Positions 23,462-33,465 of a DNA stretch of 38,981 nucleotides are shown here, in pieces. Under the pieces are notes generated by a model, which saw only the letters and a program-made list of their open reading frames with translations, did no database searches and was not told the origin of the DNA. Where the stretch lies: positions 1 through 38,981 of the forward strand of contig JSYX01000318.1 in assembly GCA_000787465.1 (NCBI GenBank). Reading direction: 5' to 3'. Each line of letters starts with the position of its first letter. Position 1 is the stretch's first letter. Made by a program: the position numbers and the translations under genes. This DNA comes from Thermomucor indicae-seudaticae. Its lineage: Eukaryota > Mucoromycota > Mucoromycetes > Mucorales > Lichtheimiaceae.

Positions 23462-26452
23462 ATGCATCAGCATCAGTATCCCTTTCAAACATCATTTTGG
23501 TCGCCCACTGCGTCCATCGATACGATACCCAACTTTAGTCACGGTTTCAACGTACTTCATAATAAACTACAGCAATCGGTGGAGGAGAATAAAGCGATTA
23601 CAGAGTATCTGAAACAGCGAATCGCGGTTGAAGAAAAGTATGCGCAGCAGTTAGCATCTTTGCAGGATAGCTCGTGCTTGTGGCAAGCGCCCGGAAAAGC
23701 ATTTGATCGCGATGTGGGTGCTGGACTGAAAAAGTGTTTCGAGGTTATGCGCGCCGAAAGTACTGAATCCGTAGAAGCTCATCGCCGACGAGCTGACAAC
23801 CTTGTGAACACAGCGCTTGACCCCATCGAACGTTTCGCCAAACGCTACGAGCGCATCCTGACCACAGCCAAGAATTCAATGCATGAGAGAATATCAGCTT
23901 TTGAAAGCAAGGCGCAGGCGCTGGAGAAGGCGCAATCCACGTATTTTGCGAAATGTGCCGCCCTGCAGTCTATCTACCCTGACTTTAGACCACCGGACGA
24001 CCGCGTATGGCTGGGCCAGTGGTTGATGACACGGAGACAAGTCTTTCAGCTCTTGCAATATATCCGGCATGGGGCCAAAAGTTCGGATCCGCTGTCGGGT
24101 CAACTGATAAAAGAGCGCGCGATAGCCTATTGCTCGGCCGGCCATGATGGGGACGATGAAGTCAGTAGCCGCGGTCAGTCGCTAGATGCCGTCAGCATTG
24201 TCACTCTGCTTATTGAACAACAAAAGCTATTTAATAACCCGGAGCAGGACGCTATGAAACTTTGCGAAGCACTTTTCAATCAGGGGTATCTGCAGCCGCT
24301 GTCCTCTGGCGACACATTCCAAGCTACAAGCAGTGCCTATTATACCGTGCATTCTGAAAGTTTTGCTGGCTATGGTCTGGACGATGTGACGAGTGAGGAA
24401 AAGAAAGCATCCAACGCAAATGATCATCTATCCAATGGACGGCGGAAAGGAGGTTTCCTCGGTCGCTGGGGAAGGAACCAGAACTCGTACCCGAACGGTG
24501 ATCCGGAACAGATGTATCAGGAAATGGTTGAAGCTGATCGGATATACCGTGAATGCGTAAAACAAGTCGAGGCTATGCGAATGCAAACGGAAGAAATTCT
24601 GGTAAGATGACCAGATCAGAGACATATTCAGATGTTGACAAGCTATCCAAAGTTTGCCCATTATGAGGAAATGGAGAGCTTAGAGCTAGAACGTATACAA
24701 GTGATCAAACAAGGTATTATAATCATACTTCGGGCTTTTCCCTTTGCTCAGGCTGCTAAAGCTGCTAAGTGCATCGTGACTAGCTTTCATTAGTATGGCT
24801 GCAACAATGTCAAACTCAATACCTCTGTGCAAAGAAATGTATGACCGCATGATGCTATATCAAGAGACCTTGAAACCAGATAAGGATGTCCAGTTCATTG
24901 TGGAACAGTACCGTACAGGCCGCTATTGTCCCAAGCCGTTTGTATACAAGAATTACTTTTACGGTTCAGCGATGGGTACATATCTGGTGAACTCTTCACG
25001 ACTGCTGGCCGTCAGGTTGCTAACATGTTGTCAAAGATCAGGTTTTTGGAGTTCCTTTAGAGGAATATGCAAAAGCACATAAAACTCTTGTGCCTCCACT
25101 AGTAACGCAAGGCCTTGCTGCTATAGAATCCGGTACGTAACCTGTATACTGTCCACTTTCAGCGATCTAGAACAAGACTGATTGCCATTCTGTAGCCTTC
25201 TCGAGCTTATACAAAGAAGGTAAGGCTGCAAAGATTGATCTACACTTTGTCATATACCTTGCTATATTAAGGGCTTTGTTGACGTTATGATATCAGAGAG
25301 GAGCAAAATGTGGACTGCTGACCTGTTGCTTGACCGTGCCCATGAAGCGCGTGAAAGGCTAAATACGCCGACATCATCCCTGGCGCCTGCGACCGAGACC
25401 TTCGAGCGTTATGACGTTTTAGTGCTTGCATCCCTTCTACGACTATACTTTATGGAATTGCCCGAATGCCTGTTGACATTTGAGCTCTACGACCCTATCA
25501 AGCAACTGTACACTAACCGTAAGCTGTTAACAAACCAAAGAAGGCAAAAAGCTGGGGAAAAACTGATATTTACGATGCAAAAGACCTACTAGACGAGCAA
25601 TCACGGTGTAATGCCATTCGCAAACTATTAACAACACTGCCTTCGTCCAATTTTTATACCCTTAAAGCACTAATCAATCATCTATTCAAGTAATTTATCG
25701 TTTATGAACAAGTGTGACGTACGTCGCGTGTTTGGCTAACTATCCTACATAGACTCGTTAAAGAATCAGAAGATGAGAAAGAAGCCGAGGAGCTCCTTCA
25801 TAACTTAGCCAGTGCCTTTAGCTATATCCTGATCCGGCCACAAGTCGAGTCTAATCTAAATGCGCATGATCGGCACCCCCAAAGACTAGCTCGTGATCTT
25901 ATCAGCCATTTTGAGACCATTTTCTCGGAAGAATCTCTCCGAGACCAGGAGGAATACGCGAAACGACGCGCGATTGTCGTTGGCAACGAGACAAGCATTA
26001 AAGAACCGTCCTTGGATGCTTCATCGACTTCGTCTTCCGTTTCCTCTCAGAATCCGGCGACGCCAACAAGTCGGATCCATTTTGAAGCTTCCACGTCAAG
26101 TACACGACAGGATGGTGACGAGCAAGCATTACATGGCCCCACACGACGGCGCACGTTGCTGTCATTCATGCGGAGAAACACCACCACAAATGTAGAAAGT
26201 AGTAGTAACAGTAATAGTACCTTAACCAGGTCAAAGTCCATGATGCATCGGCCGGTGATGCCAATACCTTCTTCAAGTACCTTGTTCGAAGACCCTGACG
26301 AGACACCTTCGTATGTGTCTCGGAAAGCCGCTGAAGAGAGCAAAAGCCAGGTAGCACCAAAAGAAGGTACACGATCAAGAGCATCATCCATGGGTACAAC
26401 TTTGTTAGATGATCATGGTAGCTTAGATTCATTTTTTAAAGATGATGAATAA
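23462..26452 (+). CDS. F-BAR / DEP / RhoGAP protein, Rgd2-like
   Basis: Eight exons (23462-24601, 24653-24713, 24784-24975, 25037-25132, 25196-25219, 25297-25518, 25584-25689, 25753-26452) give 846 aa. The F-BAR helices begin at FSHGFNVLHNKLQQS; an inserted DEP-like region lies at about 180-310; F-BAR resumes with YRECVKQVEAM and ELERIQVIKQ; the RhoGAP region starts with VFGVPLEEYAKAH (~467) and continues LVPPLVTQGL, LLRLYFMELPECLL, LPSSNFYTLKALINHLFK. This order matches yeast Rgd2 and fission yeast Rga-type proteins, which bind membranes and act on Cdc42/Rho GTPases during polarised growth. The usual Gly-x-[FY]-Arg-x-x-Gly finger after the first RhoGAP helix is not visible; the segment reads ESAFSSLYKEERSKMW. 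The Ser/Thr-rich tail has no domain. The acceptor at 24652 was preferred because it restores the F-BAR spacing. Confidence 0.9.
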
Positions 26453-26696
26453 TATTTAAGCTTAACCTCTCCTCTCTATACCATCCGTATCTTTGAAAGA
26501 ATGTAAAAGCTCATATGAGGAAATGAGTGTTTCTCGTGATCATCGCTTTTCTTTCCCTTGGACAATTGCTTGCAAGAATGTTCATCAGTGCCTTGATCGC
26601 TTCTCCGGATGATCTGCAGCTTCCACAGCAGAAGCACTACCGGGCGATACTGGGCGCGTGCTTGGTGGGCGTTCTGAGAAGTTACCTTGTTGATCT

Positions 26697-28859
26697 TCAT
26701 CTTTCGTTGCGCTTAAAGACGGTGTCCAGGGCGGATCTGTGCCTGGGGAAAATGGGAGTCAGTAATGACGTTCGCTTTCGATGCCTGCCCTGTTTACCAC
26801 TTGAAGCATTGTCGTCGTTATGACAAGACGTTCGCAGCAGCGGTTCGACTACGATGGGATCAAAGGAGCCTGACGGTGACAATAAATGGCGGAGCAACCT
26901 GTCTGGAGACGGGCTACGAGGATTCTCGGTATGACATTGATCAATAGACGATTTTACCGGCTCAGAATGCGGTCGATGATCTTCACTAGGAGGGTTGTTC
27001 ACTTCCTGCTGGCGGCTACTACTACTATTACTACTAAGAGACGGACTAGTAGGGGTAGAACAAGATGCAACAATATGTGAGGATACATCAGCCCTGCCAT
27101 AGCAATCAGATTCGCATTCCCCATCCTTTGTATTAGATGAAGAAGCGCTTTGTATCTCGAAAGAACCACGAACCACACGCTGGAAATCATCTTCAGCATT
27201 CAGTTTTGTGGCACTCATAATCTCTCTTTCTTTCTCTCGGTTCGCTTCCTGTTCAGCCTTGGCCTTGCAGCGGTCATTGCTCGTCGTCTTGCTAGTTCCC
27301 TTCATGCTCTGTCCTCCCGCTTGGGGATCTTCCGTATCGTTGCCGCCGTTGTCATAGCCATCGGCAGATCCGCTACTGCCTGATGAACTACTGACGCCGT
27401 TACTGTTGCCGTTGGAGCTAGAGTCTGCAAGACTTCCGCTAAATCATCCCAGTAAGAAGAATAAAGGTTCTCGCAATAATATTTCGTTTTCGCTTACCTG
27501 TCAGGCGAGTCAGTTTTGGATCGTTTCCGGATGGACGTATCTGCAGACCGACGCGCTGCCAGTTGTTTGGCTTTAAAATCCTTCAAATAGTCTTGGTATT
27601 TCTGGGTGATCGTCAGCGTACGTAAGGCGCAGTACATGGTTTGCATACTGGGACGGTACCTTATATTCTGGCGTATGACGGTATAGATTAAGAGCGACCA
27701 GGTATTCGTTTTTAGCAATGGCGGCTGCCTTCTCGTACTTTTGCTTTTCAGCGTTGCCGAGACTTTTCCATTTATCGCCGACAATTTTCGCGAGTTGGGT
27801 AAAGGTCAGGTTCTGGTCTTTAAGCTGGACCCGTACATCATTGGAAAACATGATATAGGCTGACGGAGGCTTCACGGGCGCATTCTTGTCTGGTTTTGGA
27901 TGCCGGCGATACGGCCGTTTAGGAGGCATCAACGTGACTGACGCTGATCCTCGACGAAAAGTTGATCCGCCTGAATCGTCTTCCTCTTCCTCTTCTTCGT
28001 CCTCGTCATCGTCATCGATCGAAGTGTCACTATCTTTGTTTGATAATTTTGCCGCGGATACCTGTGTCTTATGTAATAGCGCACGCTCTCCAGGTTGGTC
28101 CATGGGCGGCGATATATATGACACGGAGGTTATGCCGCCGGTATTGGAAGAAAACGCGCTCATGCTACTGCTTCTGTGGCGGCCGCTATTGAAATCTGTG
28201 CTGCGGCCGCTGCGACCACTGGCACTACTGCTGCTACTGCTACCATCACTGCCATTCTTGCCCAAGTAGAAGCGTCTGACGGTTCGAGGATTTGCTCCGA
28301 GGGTAAAAACATCGTAACCTATGGCCCAAATGAATGATATGTTTTCATAGATTTTTTTCGCGTACTTTCACCACATTACCCGTCTGAGGAGGAATGGCTG
28401 AGCCTGTCGCAGATGAAGTCGCCACCGTTGTTATCCACAATGGTTGATTACGCGGAATCCCCTTGGCTGTAGCAATTTTGCGTTGGATCAACTACCATAA
28501 AAAGCCAAGCGTCAAAAAGCTCTATCCTGGAAATGATAGACCGCTCGACTTGACGTACCCTCCTATGGCCACGCTTGACTTTCATTGCAATCATATCATC
28601 CTCACTTATTTCACATAGCTTAAACAATAGAAGCTTTAGTACGTTTCCCCCCTTCTTCCTGAGGATGACGGTTTACCGAAACAAGGGAATCGAAACCTTC
28701 GGCAATAAATAACTCCAAGTATTGGGAGAGTCTACAACTGTTTAATAACTCTTTCACTTCACGATGTCCTGTATCGTTTTCGTTGTATTCCTGCTCTACT
28801 GCAGACGACGATTCTTCTCCAGCATGCGCCAAGGGTGCTGTTGGAGGATGTTCAGCCAT
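26697..28859 (-). CDS. SAM-domain plus HMG-box protein
   Basis: Six exons (28859-28677, 28618-28559, 28491-28380, 28318-27660, 27601-27498, 27438-26697) give 619 aa. A SAM domain lies at about 35-100: VKELLNSCRLSQYLELFIAE, then DDMIAMKVKRGHRRLIQRKI. A Ser-rich linker with a stretch of ~16 acidic residues follows, then a basic KRPYRRHPKPDKNAPVKPPS leading into one HMG box (about 264-350) with SAYIMFSNDVR and KIVGDKWKSL. The last 250 residues are Ser/Asn-rich with an RKRSKTDSPD nuclear-localisation-like patch and a Lys/Glu-rich coiled stretch. SAM domains self-associate or bind partners, and HMG boxes bend DNA, so a chromatin or transcription role is likely. No ortholog is named with confidence. 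The gene converges with the RhoGAP gene (244 bp between stops). Confidence 0.88.
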
Positions 28860-29824
28860 ACTGTATGCTGGTGCTTATGCTTTATGTCGCAGAGTCAATG
28901 CTGATCTCGTCAGCGAACAAGAAATACAAAATTCTTCGTTGTGCCTAAGTATTGCTGATGATAAAACGTACATGTTATTGTATTCTGCGTATGACCCTCA
29001 CACGTTTCAGCGAATGAATGAACAGGAAAAGAAGATAGAGAGACAGAAAGAGAGAATGGAAACAAAAAGGCACGAAATTTCTCAGACAGGGCCGTCGATC
29101 AGCTACAACACCCATTTTTGAAGATGTGCTTATTCAGGGCAGCATTTACGTCATACAATCCTTCAATCAAAATGCATTCAGCAAGTGACAGTATACATCG
29201 TTTCGTATGTCTTGTAGTATTCGAGAGTCTTCCGAGATATTCACAGAAAGTTCGAAAAGTAATTTCCAGGTCGACAGAATTTCTTTTTATTGTTCCGTCT
29301 GTTTCTGTGGCAGCATTTTTTCTCTCAAACTATAATGCTTATCAGGATGGAATTAAGCTAACAAAAGTCAAGGACGGCTGGTGGTCACCTGAATCGGCAC
29401 ATTGTTTGCAAAATTCATGCTGTCATTTCATATAGTATTAGGAATAGCTTATTATCCAAAAAAAACACGTCAACTGATCACTTGCTTATTCCCTTTTGGC
29501 GTCATTGGATGGAAATGTAAGCTTTCTGCTTTAAACCATTCATAGCCAAGCTTCATGTACGTCTAAAACTGTGTGACTCCTTGAGTCCAGACACACTAAT
29601 GGCATTTGCGTCTTTCCTTTCACAACAGGTCAGGTCCGCCAGTGTGGTAGCGACCGCTTAAATACGAATCTTGCAGATTTAAATGATTTTCGCTCCGTAG
29701 AGCTAAAGGGTAAAGAGCAGTAATAACGACATCTGTAACCTGTTACGAGGCACTATAACGTTCAGACTTTCTTGTTTCCGAACGGAGCGTCAAGACAGCG
29801 TTTTTCTCATTTCGCAATTCGGGA
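28860..29824. other. Divergent intergenic region
   Basis: This is the shared upstream region of the SAM/HMG gene (-) and the RCC1-repeat gene (+). Short ORFs (28783-29121, 29118-29435) are overlapping and low in information, and the first runs antisense over the SAM exon. I see no gene or RNA. Confidence 0.45.
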
Positions 29825-31055
29825 ATGGGAAAAGCAAGTCGTCTCTATGCTTTTGGGTTTAACGCATTCCGGCAACTCGGTGACAATGAGCGCGATCTGT
29901 GCCGACAAAGTTCCATTACTGAGATCCTGCATGCAACATGGGAGTCGACCTTTGCCTTGACAGGTCTCAATAACAAAAGAGAACTGACGCGTCGCGTTCA
30001 TCGCCTCTAAAAATTTAGAGTTTGATACTAGAGAACGGCGAACTCCAGGTTTGGGGCTATCAGCCTTGGCACAACTCAACACCGAAACAAAACGTGCGAC
30101 GCGTATTTGGTGACCCAAACAGTGTGTTCGGGCTAGTCGATGACGAAGGCCGAGTCTGGTGTTACACCCCTGAACACGAACTCGGTCAGATCGCTTCGGA
30201 AGCTCAGGACGCGGTGTGCTGCCCAGCACGGTCCGAGATATACGTGCTGCTAGGTTACTTTTACCGCTGCTTCATGCATATATAGACGCGCGTCTCGCTT
30301 ATATTTATGCTCACATAGAGTCGCGAAAAGTGGACTGCTACTTGTATGATCAAGGAAGATTTAAAAAGGCGCCGATGGATAGTTTGCCTCCAGTCTATGC
30401 CATGGCTGCTTCCTATACACACGTTCTCTTCTATGTGGCTGGTCAGGACCCGATTTATGCGAGGGGCAGTAACCGGTTTTCACAACTTGGAATCGAAGCT
30501 GCTCAGGACGTGGCATGTGCGCCCGTTGAATTCTTTAGTGGCCTGTTAGACCCATCCGTGAGCGGTAACGTGAGCTGCGGCCTGTTTCACTCAGCAGTCG
30601 TCTTGGCGGGAGAGTTATACACGTTCGGTTGGAAGAAAGACGGTCGGCTGGGGTGGGGCAATGAAGCGGCAGCAGATGATGTAATAAGCACGCCGGTTTT
30701 CCTGGACGAACATAATGAGGAAGTACAAGTGGAAATAGTAAAAGTGGCATGCGGCGGCGCACATACGATAGCACTAGACGGTAAAGCGGAGGATATATGA
30801 CATATAGTGTGAGGGACTAACAGTCCACCCATAGATCAAGGCAGGTTATGGACATGCGGAAGCAGTAAGTAGGCGCCGTATTCGCGGAATTGCGCCCCTG
30901 CTAATGCTTGTTTCATAACAGATCAGTATGGTCAGCTCGGACGACCAACAAAAGACAACCACGACAACGTGTTTCGTCTGTGCACAAAGTGCAATGGCAA
31001 AGTGGTCGACTGCTATGCAGGACGATGGAGCACGTTCGTTTGGGTGGAAGCATGA
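29825..31055 (+). CDS. RCC1-repeat protein, ATS1/RCCD1-like
   Basis: Five exons (29825-29963, 30032-30253, 30319-30780, 30841-30864, 30922-31055) give 326 aa, close to yeast Ats1 (333). RCC1 blades are visible from the N terminus (LYAFGFNAFRQLG) through ELQVWGY, IYARGSNRFSQLG, LYTFGWKKDGRLGWG, and CGGAHTIALD, to LWTCGSNQYGQLG. Only part of the seven-blade set matches well, as in other small RCC1-like proteins. Ats1 has been linked to diphthamide and tRNA wobble-uridine modification and to microtubule function; whether this protein shares that role is inference. The first donor is GTCTCA, weak but the only one that keeps the frame. It converges with Mrp51, with 60 bp between stop codons. Confidence 0.82.
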
Positions 31056-31115
31056 TAAATGCAAATTATAAACAGGAGTTGATCATACTTTTATTACAAA
31101 TGGGGCGAAAGGTCT

Positions 31116-32045
31116 CTATTTCTTCGAGTCGTTCTTATCATCTAGTAATACCTCGTTGATGAGAGCCATGACATTCTTATGTTGAGGGTTTTCAATAATA
31201 TTCTCGGGTTTTTCTTGGACAGCGCGAGACTTGTCGTAGCCTTTGGCATCAAGTAGTTCTTGCGCTGACATCGTGATGGGAGCTGCTTCTTTTGTACCAG
31301 TAGTAGAAGAACGGTCCGTGCCAAAAATGGAGGCGATGGTCGATCCTCCCGGTTGGAAAGGTCGTACAACTACCATTGGCCGGCCCTGTGCGTCAATCTC
31401 GGCTTCCTCGACCCAGAATGTGCGTTGTCGTCGATCACCCGTGAACCGAACTTCTGATGCGTATCGTCTTTGTACCGATGCCACAATGCCGGCGATACCG
31501 ACCGCCATCATTTGTCTGTCTTGGTTCAGTATCCGTCCCTGGACAGGATAGTGCCACCCAACTTCGTGATGGCTGTATGTAGGTCCAACGACGCCTGATG
31601 TTGGCTTTTCACTGAACATAACGCCCAGATATTCAAAAAGCTGTTCAGGTTGTAACTTATTTTCTTTCAACTGCTGCTGGAAGGCTGGTGCCTGCTGGGC
31701 AGCCTTTTTCAGGAATCGTTTAAATTCGGCGGGCGTCATGAGTGCCACATTGTGTTCCACTTGCGCAGGTCGTGGTGCCGGTTTCCGAGAGTTGGGGAAA
31801 TTCTCTTTCCAGACGTTGACAAATAGTACTTGCTTCTCTCCCGATTGCCACGTCGTCTGATGCTCAGCTGTGTCGAGGTCGCCCACCGTCACGTATGGCG
31901 TGCGGATAACTCCAGGAAGATTCCGTTTCAGACCCCAGTTACCCTTGGCTTTGTTTTTGCTGGATACATGGTACACTTGCGGTAAAGCGCGATCGTAGCT
32001 AGCTAACCTCGAATGGCGTAACAGACCGGCAAACGATTTCTCCAT
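31116..32045 (-). CDS. Mitochondrial small-subunit ribosomal protein Mrp51 (bS1m-like)
   Basis: A single uninterrupted exon of 309 aa. The N terminus is basic and Ser/Arg-rich with few acids, as in mitochondrial presequences. The family signature is GNWGLKRNLPG followed by TPYVTVGDLDTAEHQT; a central EFKRFLKKAA helix and VGPTYSHHEVGWHYPVQGR also fit the fungal Mrp51 family. Mrp51 belongs to the mitochondrial 37S subunit and in yeast helps translation of COX2 and COX3 messages. Unlike most neighbours it is intronless. Confidence 0.85.
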   Translation of the reverse strand: MEKSFAGLLRHSRLASYDRALPQVYHVSSKNKAKGNWGLKRNLPGVIRTPYVTVGDLDTAEHQTTWQSGEKQVLFVNVWKENFPNSRKPAPRPAQVEHNVALMTPAEFKRFLKKAAQQAPAFQQQLKENKLQPEQLFEYLGVMFSEKPTSGVVGPTYSHHEVGWHYPVQGRILNQDRQMMAVGIAGIVASVQRRYASEVRFTGDRRQRTFWVEEAEIDAQGRPMVVVRPFQPGGSTIASIFGTDRSSTTGTKEAAPITMSAQELLDAKGYDKSRAVQEKPENIIENPQHKNVMALINEVLLDDKNDSKK

Positions 32046-32062
32046 TTATACAAATCGTTGCC

Positions 32063-33110
32063 TTTAAAGAAGTTCTGCTTGTTTTGTCGGCCCGCAGCTC
32101 AGGCCAGTGATTCTGTGTGACTTTCTTACCAGCAGATATCCGTTGTTTTCGTCCGTCGATTCAACTCGAGCCTTCCTGAACTGCTTGAGGCTCCCGTAGT
32201 CCAAGTTTCCAACGTTCCGTGCGTCTTCAAACGCTTTGTTTACTTCCTTCTTCTTCGTGGAGACCTTCTTTCTTCGACTTTCCAGGTCTCTGAGCTTGTC
32301 AGTCAGCTTCTAGACTGCTGCTTCCAGCGCGGTCTCATCAAACTCAGCCCAAGGGTCTTCGTTGATCTTTGAACCAGAATGCTTTCGGGAACGCCGCTCT
32401 TCGTGCTTTGACATGACTGGGACGGTGGTGTCCTTTAGATACCCGTAGATCCGTGTTGCACCAAATGCAGTGACCGATATGCGGTAATCGAACACCGGGT
32501 TGTACTCGTCACATATCTCCTGGATTTTGTCCATGTCAAAAAAGGCTCCAAATGTCGCGTGCGTGTTTGCAATAGCCGACTTGAGACTGGAAAAGGCATC
32601 GTCGTTGTTATCGAAAAGGGCTGCAGAGTCCAATTAGAAACTGTGTATGTCTCCGGCGCTCACCAGCGGCGAAAGCTCCTGTGCCAAGGCCGAGTAGCCG
32701 ATTGTTTGCAGAATATTGTTGGCCGGCGCTACGGATGGGATGTGGGTCCGCGCTCCCGTCCGTTATCTTGCACAAGATATGACCGAAGGCTGTTTGTGAT
32801 CTTCAGCACCGCGTCTATCTCGGATGACTCCAAATCGGAATCGGCTCTCCATGCATCTGTCACGTCCTTTTCTTTCACGGTGCCGCCGAGATCTTTCGAA
32901 AACAAGAGACACTTGGCGCCAGCCTTGAGCTTGCCGAGCCGGGCGCTTGAAGGCTCCTTCTTGCTTGGTTCTTGCGCACTTTGCGTAGTCTCTGTCTCGT
33001 AAGGAGCTTCTTCAACTTCTTCTGTAGCCGCATATGCCACACTGTGCGCGACAACGAATGTCGACACACCGATCTGTATTTAGATAATCTGTGAGCTAGC
33101 GTAGTATTGT
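32063..33110 (-). pseudogene. Decayed coding region with in-frame stops
   Basis: Reading the minus strand from about 33100 gives open, protein-like segments: one at 33067-32729 with an acidic start, one from 32720 to 32310, and one from 32309 to ~32063. They are separated by a frame change near 32710, a TAA at 32634-32636 and a TAG at 32310-32312. Flanking residues read on smoothly across the two stops (…SPLVSAGDIHSF then LDSAALFDNN; …DETALEAAV then KLTDKLRDLESRKKK). I do not recognise the family. Its 5' end overlaps the repeat at 33024-33284. A broken mobile-element gene is the simplest reading. Confidence 0.5.
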
Positions 33111-33284
33111 GCAAACGAGATCATATAAATACAGATCACTGCTCATGGATTGAACGGTAGACGATTGTTCTTTTCACTCTTTATTGTGAACGTTTTCTGT
33201 GTAAACTGCATTCACGCTTCCTATTGTAAGTAATCGTGCCTTACCTCGCCTTGTTGGTCTCGCTAGAACGTGCACGATTACAGT
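33024..33284 (-). repeat. Dispersed repeat, copy 1
   Basis: This stretch matches 35551-35824 in the same orientation with many substitutions and a few indels (for example a 10-nt deletion in the middle). On the minus strand both copies encode VHVLARP…RG before a GTAAGG donor, and both later show C-x4-C-x3-C-x2-CGY. A hairpin with a 9-bp stem, TAATCGTGC at 33231-33239 and its complement at 33272-33280, lies near the end. In copy 1 the frame between the two blocks is broken by an early TGA. Confidence 0.65.
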
Positions 33285-33465
33285 GCTTGTGGACAACTTG
33301 ATCGTCAGAAAATTGAATATCGAAGACGAGACACTCAAGTGACCAAGTCTTCGTCTGGCGACTTGCTCGCGAGTCTCTAGTAAAAGGAAGATGTATTATT
33401 TTTATTACCATAATGACTGACGAACAGCCTCGTACTTTCTAATCGTTGCTAACTATTGACCTATA
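33285..33465. other. Short spacer
   Basis: No feature is seen apart from AT-rich sequence after the repeat and before the 3' end of the arrestin gene. Confidence 0.4.

Noticed and set aside
24602..24631. A 30-nt micro-intron in the F-BAR gene
   Set aside because: The acceptor at 24652 gives a normal 51-nt intron and aligns the F-BAR helix (EEILFAHYEEMESLELER) without gaps, so the micro-intron is unnecessary.
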